From Primorskyibacter flagellatus (GTDB lineage Bacteria > Pseudomonadota > Alphaproteobacteria > Rhodobacterales > Rhodobacteraceae), in the NCBI RefSeq assembly GCF_900176485.1, contig NZ_FWYD01000008.1:1-64000 (forward strand): a stretch of 64,000 bases of DNA, in the 5' to 3' direction. Every line of letters begins with the position of its first letter. The stretch's first letter is position 1. Below the pieces are notes generated by a model that was given only the letters and a program-made list of their open reading frames with translations, was not told the DNA's origin and ran no database searches. The position numbers and the translations under genes were made by a program. Shown piece after piece: positions 1 through 8,027 of the stretch.

Positions 1-102
1 AAAATCGCCGAAAACGACTACGGATCCCTCGGCGACACATCAACCCTCGCAGACCCAACCGTCGTCAACGACCTCATCGATAACAGAATGAACCGGGCGT
101 GA
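1..102 (+). CDS. C-terminal end of an unidentified protein (partial, cut by window start)
   Basis: An open frame runs from base 1 to a TGA at 100-102 and encodes the last 33 residues of a protein, ending in DNRMNRA. Its stop overlaps the adk start in a TGATG arrangement (ATG at 102), which suggests translational coupling and co-transcription with adk. Too little is visible to name a family. That it is coding at all is inferred from the open frame and the junction with adk. Confidence 0.55.
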   Translation, partial: KIAENDYGSLGDTSTLADPTVVNDLIDNRMNRA

Positions 103-794
103 TGGCGATGGATGGCGCGAACACCCCCGCAACCGCCCCGGTTCTGATCCTGCTTGGCCCTCCGGGGGCCGGAAAAGGCACCCAGGCCAGGATCCTCGAA
201 GACAGGTTTGGTCTCGTGCAACTGTCCACCGGCGATTTGCTCCGCGCAGCCGTCGCCGCAGGCACGGATGCGGGCAAGCGCGCCAAGGCTGTGATGGAAG
301 CGGGCGATCTGGTCAGCGATGACATCGTCATCGCGATCCTGCGCGACCGTCTGACCGAAGCGGACTGCGCCAAGGGCGTGATCCTGGACGGCTTTCCGCG
401 CACCACGGTGCAGGCCGAGGCGCTTGACGCGTTGCTGGCGGAAAGCGGCCAGCAGATCAACGCAGCCATCAGCCTGGAGGTGAACGACGCGGAAATGGTT
501 ACCCGGATCTCGGGCCGGTTCACCTGCGGCACCTGCGGCGAGGGCTATCACGACACGTTCAAGGCACCGGCCAAGACCGAGACCTGCGACAAATGCGGCG
601 GCACGGATATGAAACGCCGCGCCGACGACAATGCCGAAACCGTTGCCAGCAGGCTGGAAGCCTACCATGCGCAGACCGCGCCGCTGATCACCTATTACGA
701 CGAAAAGGGGGCGCTGCACGGTATTCCAGCGATGGGTGCGATCGACGAAATCTCGGCAGATCTGGCCAAGGTCGTGTCCAAAGCTACCGGCTGA
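102..794 (+). CDS. adk: Adenylate kinase
   Basis: Converts ATP + AMP to 2 ADP in the cytoplasm. The P-loop GPPGAGKGT lies at residues 19-27. The substrate segment STGDLLRAAV and the DGFPRT motif follow. The LID domain around residues 140-165 carries four cysteines as CGTC and CDKC, the zinc-binding LID type. The 230 residues are slightly longer than the usual 215-220 because of an N-terminal extension rich in Ala/Thr/Pro. ATG at 102 is preferred because it forms TGATG with the upstream stop. A GTG at 99 and an ATG at 108 are alternatives. Placement at the end of a possible operon, rather than in the ribosomal protein cluster, is unremarkable. Confidence 0.95.
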   Translation: MAMDGANTPATAPVLILLGPPGAGKGTQARILEDRFGLVQLSTGDLLRAAVAAGTDAGKRAKAVMEAGDLVSDDIVIAILRDRLTEADCAKGVILDGFPRTTVQAEALDALLAESGQQINAAISLEVNDAEMVTRISGRFTCGTCGEGYHDTFKAPAKTETCDKCGGTDMKRRADDNAETVASRLEAYHAQTAPLITYYDEKGALHGIPAMGAIDEISADLAKVVSKATG

Positions 795-917
795 GGCGCG
801 CGGTCAGCCGGACAGAATTCCCGCCCGGAAACGGGCGGGCCCTACAACGCCCGGCAGCGGGCATTGCGAAACATGTCCGTTTTACGGGCATTCATGAGGA
901 AGAGGAGGACTCACATC

Positions 918-1205
918 ATGGCGGATAAAACACCGCAAAGTGCTGCATCAGCGACCGAAGCCGACAAAGGCTATTGGGCGGCGAATGTACGCATCATCAT
1001 CATCAGCCTGATCATCTGGGCAATCGTATCTTTCGGGTTCGGCATTCTGTTGCGCCCTGCCCTGTCGGGCATCTCGGTCGGCGGTTCCGACCTGGGCTTT
1101 TGGTTCGCGCAACAAGGCTCGATCATCGTCTTTCTGGCGCTGATCTTCTTCTACGCCTGGCGCATGAACAAGCTCGACCGTGAATTCGGCGTCGAGGAGG
1201 AATAA
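918..1205 (+). CDS. DUF4212 small subunit of a sodium/solute symporter
   Basis: A 95-residue protein with two predicted membrane helices (roughly residues 22-45 and 58-80) and a charged tail. The family (DUF4212; small partner of the VC_2705-type symporters) always accompanies a large SSS subunit, which begins 3 bases after this stop. The start ATG at 918 has a strong GAGGAAGAGGAGG upstream, whereas an upstream in-frame start at 864 lacks one. It probably assembles with the large subunit in the inner membrane. Its exact role in transport is not known from the family. Confidence 0.88.
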   Translation: MADKTPQSAASATEADKGYWAANVRIIIISLIIWAIVSFGFGILLRPALSGISVGGSDLGFWFAQQGSIIVFLALIFFYAWRMNKLDREFGVEEE

Positions 1206-1208
1206 TAC

Positions 1209-2993
1209 ATGGATCAATTTACCATCAACCTGATCTTTGTGGGCGCAAGCTTCGCGCTTTACATCGGCATCGCGGTCTGGGCCCGCGCCGGGTCCACCTC
1301 GGAATTCTACGCCGCGGGCCGCGGCGTGCACCCGGTCACCAACGGCATGGCCACGGCGGCCGACTGGATGTCGGCGGCTTCTTTCATCTCCATGGCAGGT
1401 CTTATCGCGTTTGTGGGTTATGACAACTCCACCTACCTGATGGGCTGGACCGGCGGCTATGTGCTTCTGGCGCTGCTTCTGGCACCCTATCTGCGCAAGT
1501 TCGGCAAGTTCACTGTCTCCGAATTCATCGGCGACCGGTTCTACAGCCCGACCGCCCGCATGGTTGCGGTTGCCTGTCTCATCATCGCCTCGACCACGTA
1601 TGTGATCGGACAGATGACCGGCGTGGGCGTGGCCTTTGGCCGTTTCCTTGAAGTGTCCAACACAACCGGCCTGCTGGTCGGTGCGGTCATCGTGTTTGCC
1701 TATGCTGTTTTCGGCGGCATGAAAGGTGTGACCTACACGCAGGTGGCGCAATACTGCGTGCTGATCCTGGCCTACACCATCCCGGCGATCTTCATCTCGC
1801 TGCAGCTGACCGGCAACCCGATCCCGGCGCTGGGGCTGTTTGGCGATCACGTCGCAAGTGGCGAACCGCTGCTGACAAAGCTTGACCAGATCGTTCGTGA
1901 ACTGGGTTTCAGCGAATATACCGCCCATCACACCGACACGCTTAACATGGTGCTGTTCACGCTGAGCCTGATGATCGGTACTGCCGGTCTGCCTCATGTC
2001 ATCATGCGTTTCTTCACCGTTCCCCGCGTGGCTGATGCCCGCTGGTCGGCCGGTTGGGCGCTGGTGTTCATCGCGCTGCTGTATCTGACGGCCCCGGCTG
2101 TCGGCGCAATGGCTCGTCTGAACATCACAGAGCTGATGTGGCCCAACGGCACGGATGGCGAAGCCGTTTCGGTGCAGATGATTGCCGAAGATGACGAGTA
2201 TGACTGGATGGCCACTTGGCAGAAAACCGGTCTTCTCGGCTTTGAGGACAAGAACGGTGACGGCCGCATCCAGTATTACAACGATGCCAACCCGGAAATG
2301 CAGGCCAAAGCGGCAGAAAACGGCTGGGAAGGCAATGAGCTGACCAACTTCAACCGTGACATTCTGGTGCTTGCGAACCCTGAAATTGCCAACCTGCCGG
2401 GTTGGGTGATCGGCCTTGTTGCGGCGGGTGGTCTTGCGGCTGCTCTGTCCACGGCTGCCGGTCTGCTTCTGGCGATTTCCTCGGCTGTCAGCCACGACCT
2501 GATAAAGGGTCAGCTGAACCCGTCGATTTCGGAAAAGGGCGAGCTGTTGTCGGCGCGTATCGCCATGGCGGTTGCCATTGTTGTGGCCACGTATCTGGGC
2601 CTCAATCCTCCGGGCTTTGCCGCGCAAACCGTGGCGCTCGCCTTTGGTCTTGCTGCGGCTTCGATCTTCCCGGCGCTGATGATGGGCATCTTCTCGAAGA
2701 AGGTGAACAACGTGGGTGCCGTGGCCGGGATGCTGGCAGGTCTGGTTGTGACGCTGGTCTACATCTTCCTGCACAAGGGCTGGTTTTTCATCCCCGACAC
2801 GAACAGCTTCACCGATGCTGATCCGCTGTTGGGCACCATCCAGTCGACATCCTTCGGCGCGGTAGGGGCAATGATCAACTTCGTCGTGGCCTATGTCGTC
2901 TCCGGCATGACCAAGGAAACCCCGCAGGAGATCAAGGATCTGGTCGAAAGCGTCCGGTTCCCCCGTGGTGCCGGCACGGCCCAGGACCACTGA
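1209..2993 (+). CDS. Sodium:solute symporter large subunit, SSS family, VC_2705 type
   Basis: A 594-residue polytopic membrane protein of the sodium:solute symporter family, subfamily with a DUF4212 partner; ActP-like carriers of acetate and other short carboxylates are its nearest well-known relatives. The N-terminal FYAAGRGVHPVTNGMATAAD segment and the following MSAASF helix are typical of Na+ symporters. About 13 membrane helices are apparent. A long extracytoplasmic loop (about residues 315-390) contains DKNGDGRI at residue 347 onward, which resembles an EF-hand calcium loop. It starts 3 bases after the small subunit, so the two are one operon. A rho-independent terminator follows. Substrate is not determinable from sequence; acetate or a similar organic acid is a guess. 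Confidence 0.9.
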   Translation: MDQFTINLIFVGASFALYIGIAVWARAGSTSEFYAAGRGVHPVTNGMATAADWMSAASFISMAGLIAFVGYDNSTYLMGWTGGYVLLALLLAPYLRKFGKFTVSEFIGDRFYSPTARMVAVACLIIASTTYVIGQMTGVGVAFGRFLEVSNTTGLLVGAVIVFAYAVFGGMKGVTYTQVAQYCVLILAYTIPAIFISLQLTGNPIPALGLFGDHVASGEPLLTKLDQIVRELGFSEYTAHHTDTLNMVLFTLSLMIGTAGLPHVIMRFFTVPRVADARWSAGWALVFIALLYLTAPAVGAMARLNITELMWPNGTDGEAVSVQMIAEDDEYDWMATWQKTGLLGFEDKNGDGRIQYYNDANPEMQAKAAENGWEGNELTNFNRDILVLANPEIANLPGWVIGLVAAGGLAAALSTAAGLLLAISSAVSHDLIKGQLNPSISEKGELLSARIAMAVAIVVATYLGLNPPGFAAQTVALAFGLAAASIFPALMMGIFSKKVNNVGAVAGMLAGLVVTLVYIFLHKGWFFIPDTNSFTDADPLLGTIQSTSFGAVGAMINFVVAYVVSGMTKETPQEIKDLVESVRFPRGAGTAQDH

Positions 2994-3044
2994 TCGTGGA
3001 CAGGCCGGGACCATACCGGTCCCGGTCTACACCCCAAGCTTCCG

Positions 3045-3079
3045 CTCCTGTCCGGACTCGTTCGGGCAGGAGTTTCTTT
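3045..3079 (+). terminator. Rho-independent terminator after the symporter genes
   Basis: A 12-bp stem with two G-T wobbles (left arm 3045-3056, loop CTCG, right arm 3061-3072) is followed by TTTCTTT. A second perfect stem without a T-run (CCGGGACC/GGTCCCGG) lies just upstream at about 3004-3024. Together they separate the symporter transcript from the downstream cNMP-CBS gene. Confidence 0.75.
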
Positions 3080-3102
3080 GAAATGACGGGACGGCCAGAC
3101 CC

Positions 3103-4926
3103 ATGACCCTCACACCGGACGAGCTGAAACGCTTTCTCGACGGCGTCCATCCTTACGACACCCTGCCCGCCCCCCGACTAGAAGCGATCCTGCCCGAAAT
3201 TCGGCAGGAAACGGCATCGGTCGGAACCTCGATCTACGAATTGGGCGATGACCTTCAGGGCCTTTATATCATTCATCAGGGCGAGGTAGAGATCCAGGAC
3301 GCAAATGGCGTTCAGGTGTCCCTGCTCGGCCCAAGAAATTCTTTTGGCGAGCGTGGCTTGCTGCGCGGCGGAGTGGCAGTGACACAGGCTCGCGCGGTCA
3401 CCGACAGCCTGCTTCTGGTGCTGCCGCGCGATGTTCTGGTGCAGTTAATCGACGACAGTGACACTGCCGCACGATTCTTCAACAGGAAGGGTCCCGTCCG
3501 TCCACGCCGCCATGATCTTGCCACCACCATGGTCGACACACTGATGGCGCGTCAGCCCGTCACCTGCACCTCTACCGCCACGGTGCAAGATGTCGCCCGG
3601 CAAATGCGCAGGGCACACACCTCGTCTGTCTGCGTAACCGACGCCAGCAGATTGACCGGCATCGTCACCTCGCGCGATCTGGCGGAAAAGGTGGTGGCCG
3701 AGGGATTGCCCGCCACCACGCCTGTGGCACAAGTGATGACGCCGGACCCCGTGACATTGTCGCCCTCCTCCATCGGATCGGACGTTCTGCACATGATGCT
3801 TGAACGGCGCATCGGCCATGTGCCGGTGACAGAGGCGGGTCTGTTGGTCGGCATCGTCACCCAGACCGACCTGACCCGGTTTCAGGCGATCAGTTCCGCC
3901 GAATTGGTGGCAGAGGTTTCCAGCGCCGATGACGCCGCGCGCATGGCCGAGATTACCGCCCGCATCCCGCGCCTTCTGGTGCAGCTGGTGGCAGGCGGCA
4001 ACCGGCACGAGGTTGTCACTCGCCTGATCACCGACATTGCTGATACGGCCACACGGCGCCTGCTCATCCTGGCAGAGCAAGCGATTGGCCCCGCGCCGGT
4101 GCCCTATCTGTGGCTGGCGTGCGGCAGTCAGGGGCGGCAGGAACAGACAGGCGTCAGCGATCAGGACAATTGCCTGATCATCGACGATGCGGTGACCAAA
4201 GCGCAAATGGGCTATTTTCACGAACTCGCGCAGTTTGTCTGCGACGGGCTGAACACCTGCGGCTATGTCTATTGTCCTGGCGACATGATGGCCAGCAACC
4301 CCCGCTGGTGTCAGCCACTGAAGGTCTGGCAGGGGTATTTTCAAGGTTGGATCAAACGCCCCGATCCAGAGGCACAGATGCTGGCCAGCGTGATGTTTGA
4401 CCTGCGCCCGATCGGCGGAACCACCTCGCTGTTTGACGGGCTGCAAACTGAGACGCTGAAAGCCGCCTCCGACAACTCGATCTTCGTGGCGCATATGGTG
4501 ACCAACTCGCTGAAACACGCGCCACCCCTGGGGCTGCTGCGCGGTTTCGCCACAATCCGCTCGGGCGAGCACAAGAACCATGTTGATCTGAAGCATAACG
4601 GAGTCGTGCCGGTGGTCGATCTTGGGCGGATCTACGCCCTTCGGGGGCAGCTTACACAGGTCAATACCCGCGCCCGACTGGCATCTGCGATTGCGGCGGG
4701 GGTGTTGTCGGCATCAGGTGGGCAAGACCTTCTGGACGCTTACGATCTGATTGCCGAGCGACGGCTGGCGCATCAGGCCGCTCGGGTTCGCAGAGGGTCC
4801 GCGCCGAACAACTATCTGTCGCCTTCGGATTTGTCGGATTTTGAACGCAGCCACCTGCGTAACGCCTTTGTCGTGGTCAAGACGATGCAATCTGCCATCG
4901 GGCATGGCCGCGGAATGCTGGGATAG
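3103..4926 (+). CDS. Cyclic-nucleotide-binding, CBS-pair, DUF294 putative nucleotidyltransferase
   Basis: A 607-residue cytoplasmic signalling protein. Visible domains in order: a cNMP-binding-like jelly roll (about 20-125, with FGERGLLRGG), two CBS repeats (about 140-195 and 205-260), the DUF294 nucleotidyltransferase-like domain (about 285-420) and the DUF294 C-terminal domain (about 455-600). The GlnD-like signature GSQGRQEQTGVSDQDN lies near residues 341-356, with the Gly-Ser and the two Asp expected for metal and nucleotide binding retained. The family recurs beside VC_2705-type symporters, as here. CBS pairs usually sense adenosine nucleotides, so regulation of transport or of a neighbouring enzyme by energy state is a reasonable inference. 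The real activity is unknown. Confidence 0.85.
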   Translation: MTLTPDELKRFLDGVHPYDTLPAPRLEAILPEIRQETASVGTSIYELGDDLQGLYIIHQGEVEIQDANGVQVSLLGPRNSFGERGLLRGGVAVTQARAVTDSLLLVLPRDVLVQLIDDSDTAARFFNRKGPVRPRRHDLATTMVDTLMARQPVTCTSTATVQDVARQMRRAHTSSVCVTDASRLTGIVTSRDLAEKVVAEGLPATTPVAQVMTPDPVTLSPSSIGSDVLHMMLERRIGHVPVTEAGLLVGIVTQTDLTRFQAISSAELVAEVSSADDAARMAEITARIPRLLVQLVAGGNRHEVVTRLITDIADTATRRLLILAEQAIGPAPVPYLWLACGSQGRQEQTGVSDQDNCLIIDDAVTKAQMGYFHELAQFVCDGLNTCGYVYCPGDMMASNPRWCQPLKVWQGYFQGWIKRPDPEAQMLASVMFDLRPIGGTTSLFDGLQTETLKAASDNSIFVAHMVTNSLKHAPPLGLLRGFATIRSGEHKNHVDLKHNGVVPVVDLGRIYALRGQLTQVNTRARLASAIAAGVLSASGGQDLLDAYDLIAERRLAHQAARVRRGSAPNNYLSPSDLSDFERSHLRNAFVVVKTMQSAIGHGRGMLG

Positions 4927-5069
4927 CGCTGGCGCGTCGGCCAAAAATAGCATTGCTTTCCTGTCGTTTCGGGGGAGAGTCACCAATACGGGCCGGCTTT
5001 GGAGCGGCAACCATGGGCTGCTACGCCTTGGGCCTTGCCGGAAAAGACCATTAAAGGGAAGAGTAAGCG

Positions 5070-5576
5070 ATGTTTCTGGAACTGATCGCCACATTCGTGG
5101 CCGGCATTGCGGGCGCAGGCATCATGATGCTGCTCAACCGGATAACCGGTAACCGTTTACCCCGCTGGCTGGTCCCGGTCGCGGCCGGGGCGGCGATGCT
5201 GACCATGACCATCTCCAGCGAATATGCGTGGTACGGGCGCACGACGCAGAACATGCCAGACCGGCTTGAGGTGATCGAAACCGTCGAAAGCCGTGCTGCG
5301 TACCGTCCCTGGACCTATGTCGTGCCATATACAAACCGTTTCATCGCCCTGGACCGCGCCGGGGTGCAGGCCAATGCCGAACAACCGCAGATGCGCCTGG
5401 CCGATCTGTTGTTCTACGGGCGCTGGAAGCCCACCAAAGCCGTTCAGATCATGGTGGATTGCGACCGTAACGCCCGCGCCGATCCAGGCGAAAGCGGGCT
5501 GGAAACGCAAAAACTGCGCTGGCGTGAGGTCGGCGCGGACGATCCCTTTGTCGCGTCGATCTGTAAAGAGGGGTAG
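5070..5576 (+). CDS. Conserved membrane protein of unknown function
   Basis: A 168-residue protein with two N-terminal membrane helices (about residues 5-22 and 35-50) and a soluble C-terminal domain of about 115 residues that would lie outside the cytoplasm or at the membrane face. I do not recognise the domain. The start is supported by AAGGGAAGAG upstream. The exonuclease gene begins 3 bases after its stop, so the two are almost certainly co-translated. Its presence between the DUF294 protein and the exonuclease suggests it belongs to the same symporter-associated signalling set. Confidence 0.7.
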   Translation: MFLELIATFVAGIAGAGIMMLLNRITGNRLPRWLVPVAAGAAMLTMTISSEYAWYGRTTQNMPDRLEVIETVESRAAYRPWTYVVPYTNRFIALDRAGVQANAEQPQMRLADLLFYGRWKPTKAVQIMVDCDRNARADPGESGLETQKLRWREVGADDPFVASICKEG

Positions 5577-5579
5577 CGC

Positions 5580-6977
5580 ATGTTTTCGCTGCGGACGCGG
5601 GTCTTTCTGTTCTTCTGCCTCATCGCGGTAAGCGGTCTGGCAATCCTATGGGGTGCCTTGTGGCTTGGCGTCTCACGCAACCCTGACGATCTGAGCGGCG
5701 CAATCGTGCTGGCGGGTATTTCGGGCAGCTTTGCGTTGATCGCACTTACTGTCGCGGCTTGGTTGCTCTTTGACGAAATCGTGGTGAAACCGATCCAGCG
5801 ACTGGCTGCCTCCATGCGCGCACGCGCGCATACCGGTGTAGATGTCGAGGTGGACACATATTCGGCGCGTTTTCTGGGTGACCTTGCCCCAGCGGTTCAC
5901 GCGGTCAGCCGCCGGATTTCCGACAGCGCCATGGAGACCGCGCGCGCCGTCACATCCGAAACCTCTCGGCTGGCCGAGGAAAAGGCCCGTCTGACCGCCC
6001 TTCTGACCGAAATTCCCGTCGCCACGATTCTGGCAAATGCCGCGCATCAGATCGTGCTGTATGACGGACAGGCCGCCGAAGTTCTGGCCCAAGGCGGCGT
6101 ACCGCGTCTCAACGCGCCGCTTTTCGATTATTTCGACGAAGACAGCCTGCGTGTCGGGCTGGACCGGATGAACAAGACCGGGCTGGAACAGAAATTCGAG
6201 TTGAAAGGCCTGGACGATGGGCTGGTCTTCGAAGCCGTGCTCAAACCGCTGGATGAGGGCGATTACATGCTTCTGATAGAGGGTCAGACCATGCACACGT
6301 CCCCAAACGTCGCGCGTCCGCTGGTCTATGATTTCGAGCTTCTCGGAAAACGCCCGACAGGCGATCTGGCTACAACGCCGCTGCGGTCCTTGGTCTATAC
6401 AGTGTTTGATACCGAAACGACGGGCCTGTTGCCGCATAAAGACGAGATCGTCCAGATCGGTGCCGTGCGTATCGTCAATGGCCGCATTGTTGCCGGCGAA
6501 GAGATCAACCAGTTGGTCAATCCCGGCATTCCGATCCCTGCCTCCACCACGCAGGTGCATGGCGTATCCGACAGGATGGTGCAGGACGCCCCCGATATTG
6601 TCCACGCAGCCGGCCGGTTTCACCACTTTGCCCGTAATTCGGTGATCGTGGCGCATAACGCGCCCTTCGACATGGCCTTTCTGCGCCGCCATGCAGAGAA
6701 ATGCGGACTGGTCTGGGATCATCCCATTCTGGACACGGTACTGCTGTCCGCGGTGCTGTTCGGGGCAAACGAAACCCATACGCTGGACGCGCTTTGCACC
6801 CGGTTGAAAATAGAGATCCCCGAGATGCATCGCCACACGGCGCTTGGCGACGCGACTGCCACGGCACAGGCGCTGGTGCAGATGTTGCCGATGCTTGAAG
6901 GCTGCGGTATGCGCAGCTTTGGCGAGGTCATCGAAGAGACGCGCCGCCATGGACGATTGTTGCAGGACATGAACTAA
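5580..6977 (+). CDS. Membrane-tethered DEDDh 3'-5' exonuclease (DnaQ-like)
   Basis: A 465-residue protein. Two N-terminal membrane helices (about 5-27 and 40-62) are followed by a HAMP/PAS-like linker of about 200 residues. A DnaQ/polymerase III epsilon-type exonuclease domain follows from about residue 270. The catalytic DEDDh set is present: FDTETTG near 276, AHNAPFD near 358 and HTALGD near 419. The nuclease is therefore probably active on single-stranded nucleic acid or small oligonucleotides at the inner face of the membrane. It lacks any polymerase region and is not the replicative DnaQ, which is smaller and soluble. Its coupling to a membrane protein and to the symporter/DUF294 genes suggests a signalling or nucleotide-turnover role rather than proofreading. 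Confidence 0.85.
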   Translation: MFSLRTRVFLFFCLIAVSGLAILWGALWLGVSRNPDDLSGAIVLAGISGSFALIALTVAAWLLFDEIVVKPIQRLAASMRARAHTGVDVEVDTYSARFLGDLAPAVHAVSRRISDSAMETARAVTSETSRLAEEKARLTALLTEIPVATILANAAHQIVLYDGQAAEVLAQGGVPRLNAPLFDYFDEDSLRVGLDRMNKTGLEQKFELKGLDDGLVFEAVLKPLDEGDYMLLIEGQTMHTSPNVARPLVYDFELLGKRPTGDLATTPLRSLVYTVFDTETTGLLPHKDEIVQIGAVRIVNGRIVAGEEINQLVNPGIPIPASTTQVHGVSDRMVQDAPDIVHAAGRFHHFARNSVIVAHNAPFDMAFLRRHAEKCGLVWDHPILDTVLLSAVLFGANETHTLDALCTRLKIEIPEMHRHTALGDATATAQALVQMLPMLEGCGMRSFGEVIEETRRHGRLLQDMN

Positions 6978-6997
6978 TAATGCCTTCGCCGGGGCCC

Positions 6998-7879
6998 TCA
7001 GCCCTGTGCAGCGCCTGCCTGCCGGGCCAGCGAAAGTGCACCGTCAAGCGCGGTGCCGACCGGCGGCACAACCGCCTCTGATAATTGTGCGGGCAAAGCG
7101 CGAGTATAGAGCGGTCCCAAGCCCCCCAACAGACATAACCGCGCACCGGGTCGCCAACCAAGCCTGTGCAGCCCGCGTTCGATCCACCCCGCCCCGGTGT
7201 TCAACAGATCAGCGGCAGCCGGGTCTCCGGCATCCAATGCTTCGGCGATCAAGGGGGCAAATACCGCGAAATCCGCTGGGGTGGCGGTTGACGCGAACCG
7301 CACAAGCTCGGCCGGGTCGTTGCCGAACCTGTCCATCACCCTGGCAACCAGCGCCGACGGTTCTGCCAGCCCGTCACGAACATGCAGGGCACGCGCCAGC
7401 AGCGCCCGGCCCAGCCAGGCCCCCGACGCCTCATCCCCCAGCGCCAGCCCCCAGCCGCCCACGCGCCGGACCGTGCCTTGCTGACGACCAGCGAGGAAAG
7501 AGCCTGTTCCCAACCCGGCGACAAACCCGTCGCCCGATGGTCCCAAAGCCCCGGCGACGGCGCAATCAAGATCTTCGCTTGCCGTGACCTCGCCAAGCAG
7601 ATCCTCAAGCGCCCGGCTCAACGCGGTTGCGTCACTGCTGCTGACGATCCCGGCGGCACCGATATGCGCGCGTGCTCGGCGCAGCTCTGCCTCGGCAAGA
7701 CCGGCCTTCACCGCACATGATCGCAAGACCGCGCGGATCGCAGCAATGGTCCGGGCCGGATCGGTGGTCCAGTTGCACCCCGGCCCCGCGACCTCGACCC
7801 GACCGCGCACACCTTCGATGATTGCCCGGCACAGCGTGCCACCGCTATCGACGCCAATGAACAACTGAGATTTCTGCAT
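6998..7879 (-). CDS. BadF/BadG/BcrA-type ATPase, N-acetylglucosamine kinase-like
   Basis: A 293-residue member of the ASKHA kinase fold. It begins MQKSQLFIGVDSGGT, the phosphate-1 motif of BadF/NAGK proteins, and contains GLGTGSFLAG (phosphate-2-like) and a C-terminal LLGGLGPLY segment. The usual role is phosphorylation of an amino sugar such as N-acetylglucosamine or a related muropeptide sugar. The ATG at 7879 is preferred over an upstream GTG at 7903 because GAGGGGCGGA lies directly before it. It is convergent with the exonuclease gene and separated by 148 bases from the next gene upstream. No sugar transporter lies next to it, so its substrate is uncertain. Confidence 0.75.
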   Translation of the reverse strand: MQKSQLFIGVDSGGTLCRAIIEGVRGRVEVAGPGCNWTTDPARTIAAIRAVLRSCAVKAGLAEAELRRARAHIGAAGIVSSSDATALSRALEDLLGEVTASEDLDCAVAGALGPSGDGFVAGLGTGSFLAGRQQGTVRRVGGWGLALGDEASGAWLGRALLARALHVRDGLAEPSALVARVMDRFGNDPAELVRFASTATPADFAVFAPLIAEALDAGDPAAADLLNTGAGWIERGLHRLGWRPGARLCLLGGLGPLYTRALPAQLSEAVVPPVGTALDGALSLARQAGAAQG

Positions 7880-8027
7880 TCCGCCCCTCGCACCGCCGCT
7901 CACCCTGATAAGGGGACGCGGCGGCGGAGACCAGCCACGAAGCCTGAATCAAGCGGTAGGCGGCCCACCGCACGACCGCGGTGATAGCGTGGCCCCATGA
8001 CGCCCGGGCACCATCGCCAAATATTGC

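Noticed and set aside
948-3014. 688-residue frame on the minus strand opposite the symporter genes
   Set aside because: It runs antisense to two well-supported membrane-protein genes, has a low-complexity His/Gln/Arg-rich translation and no start signal.
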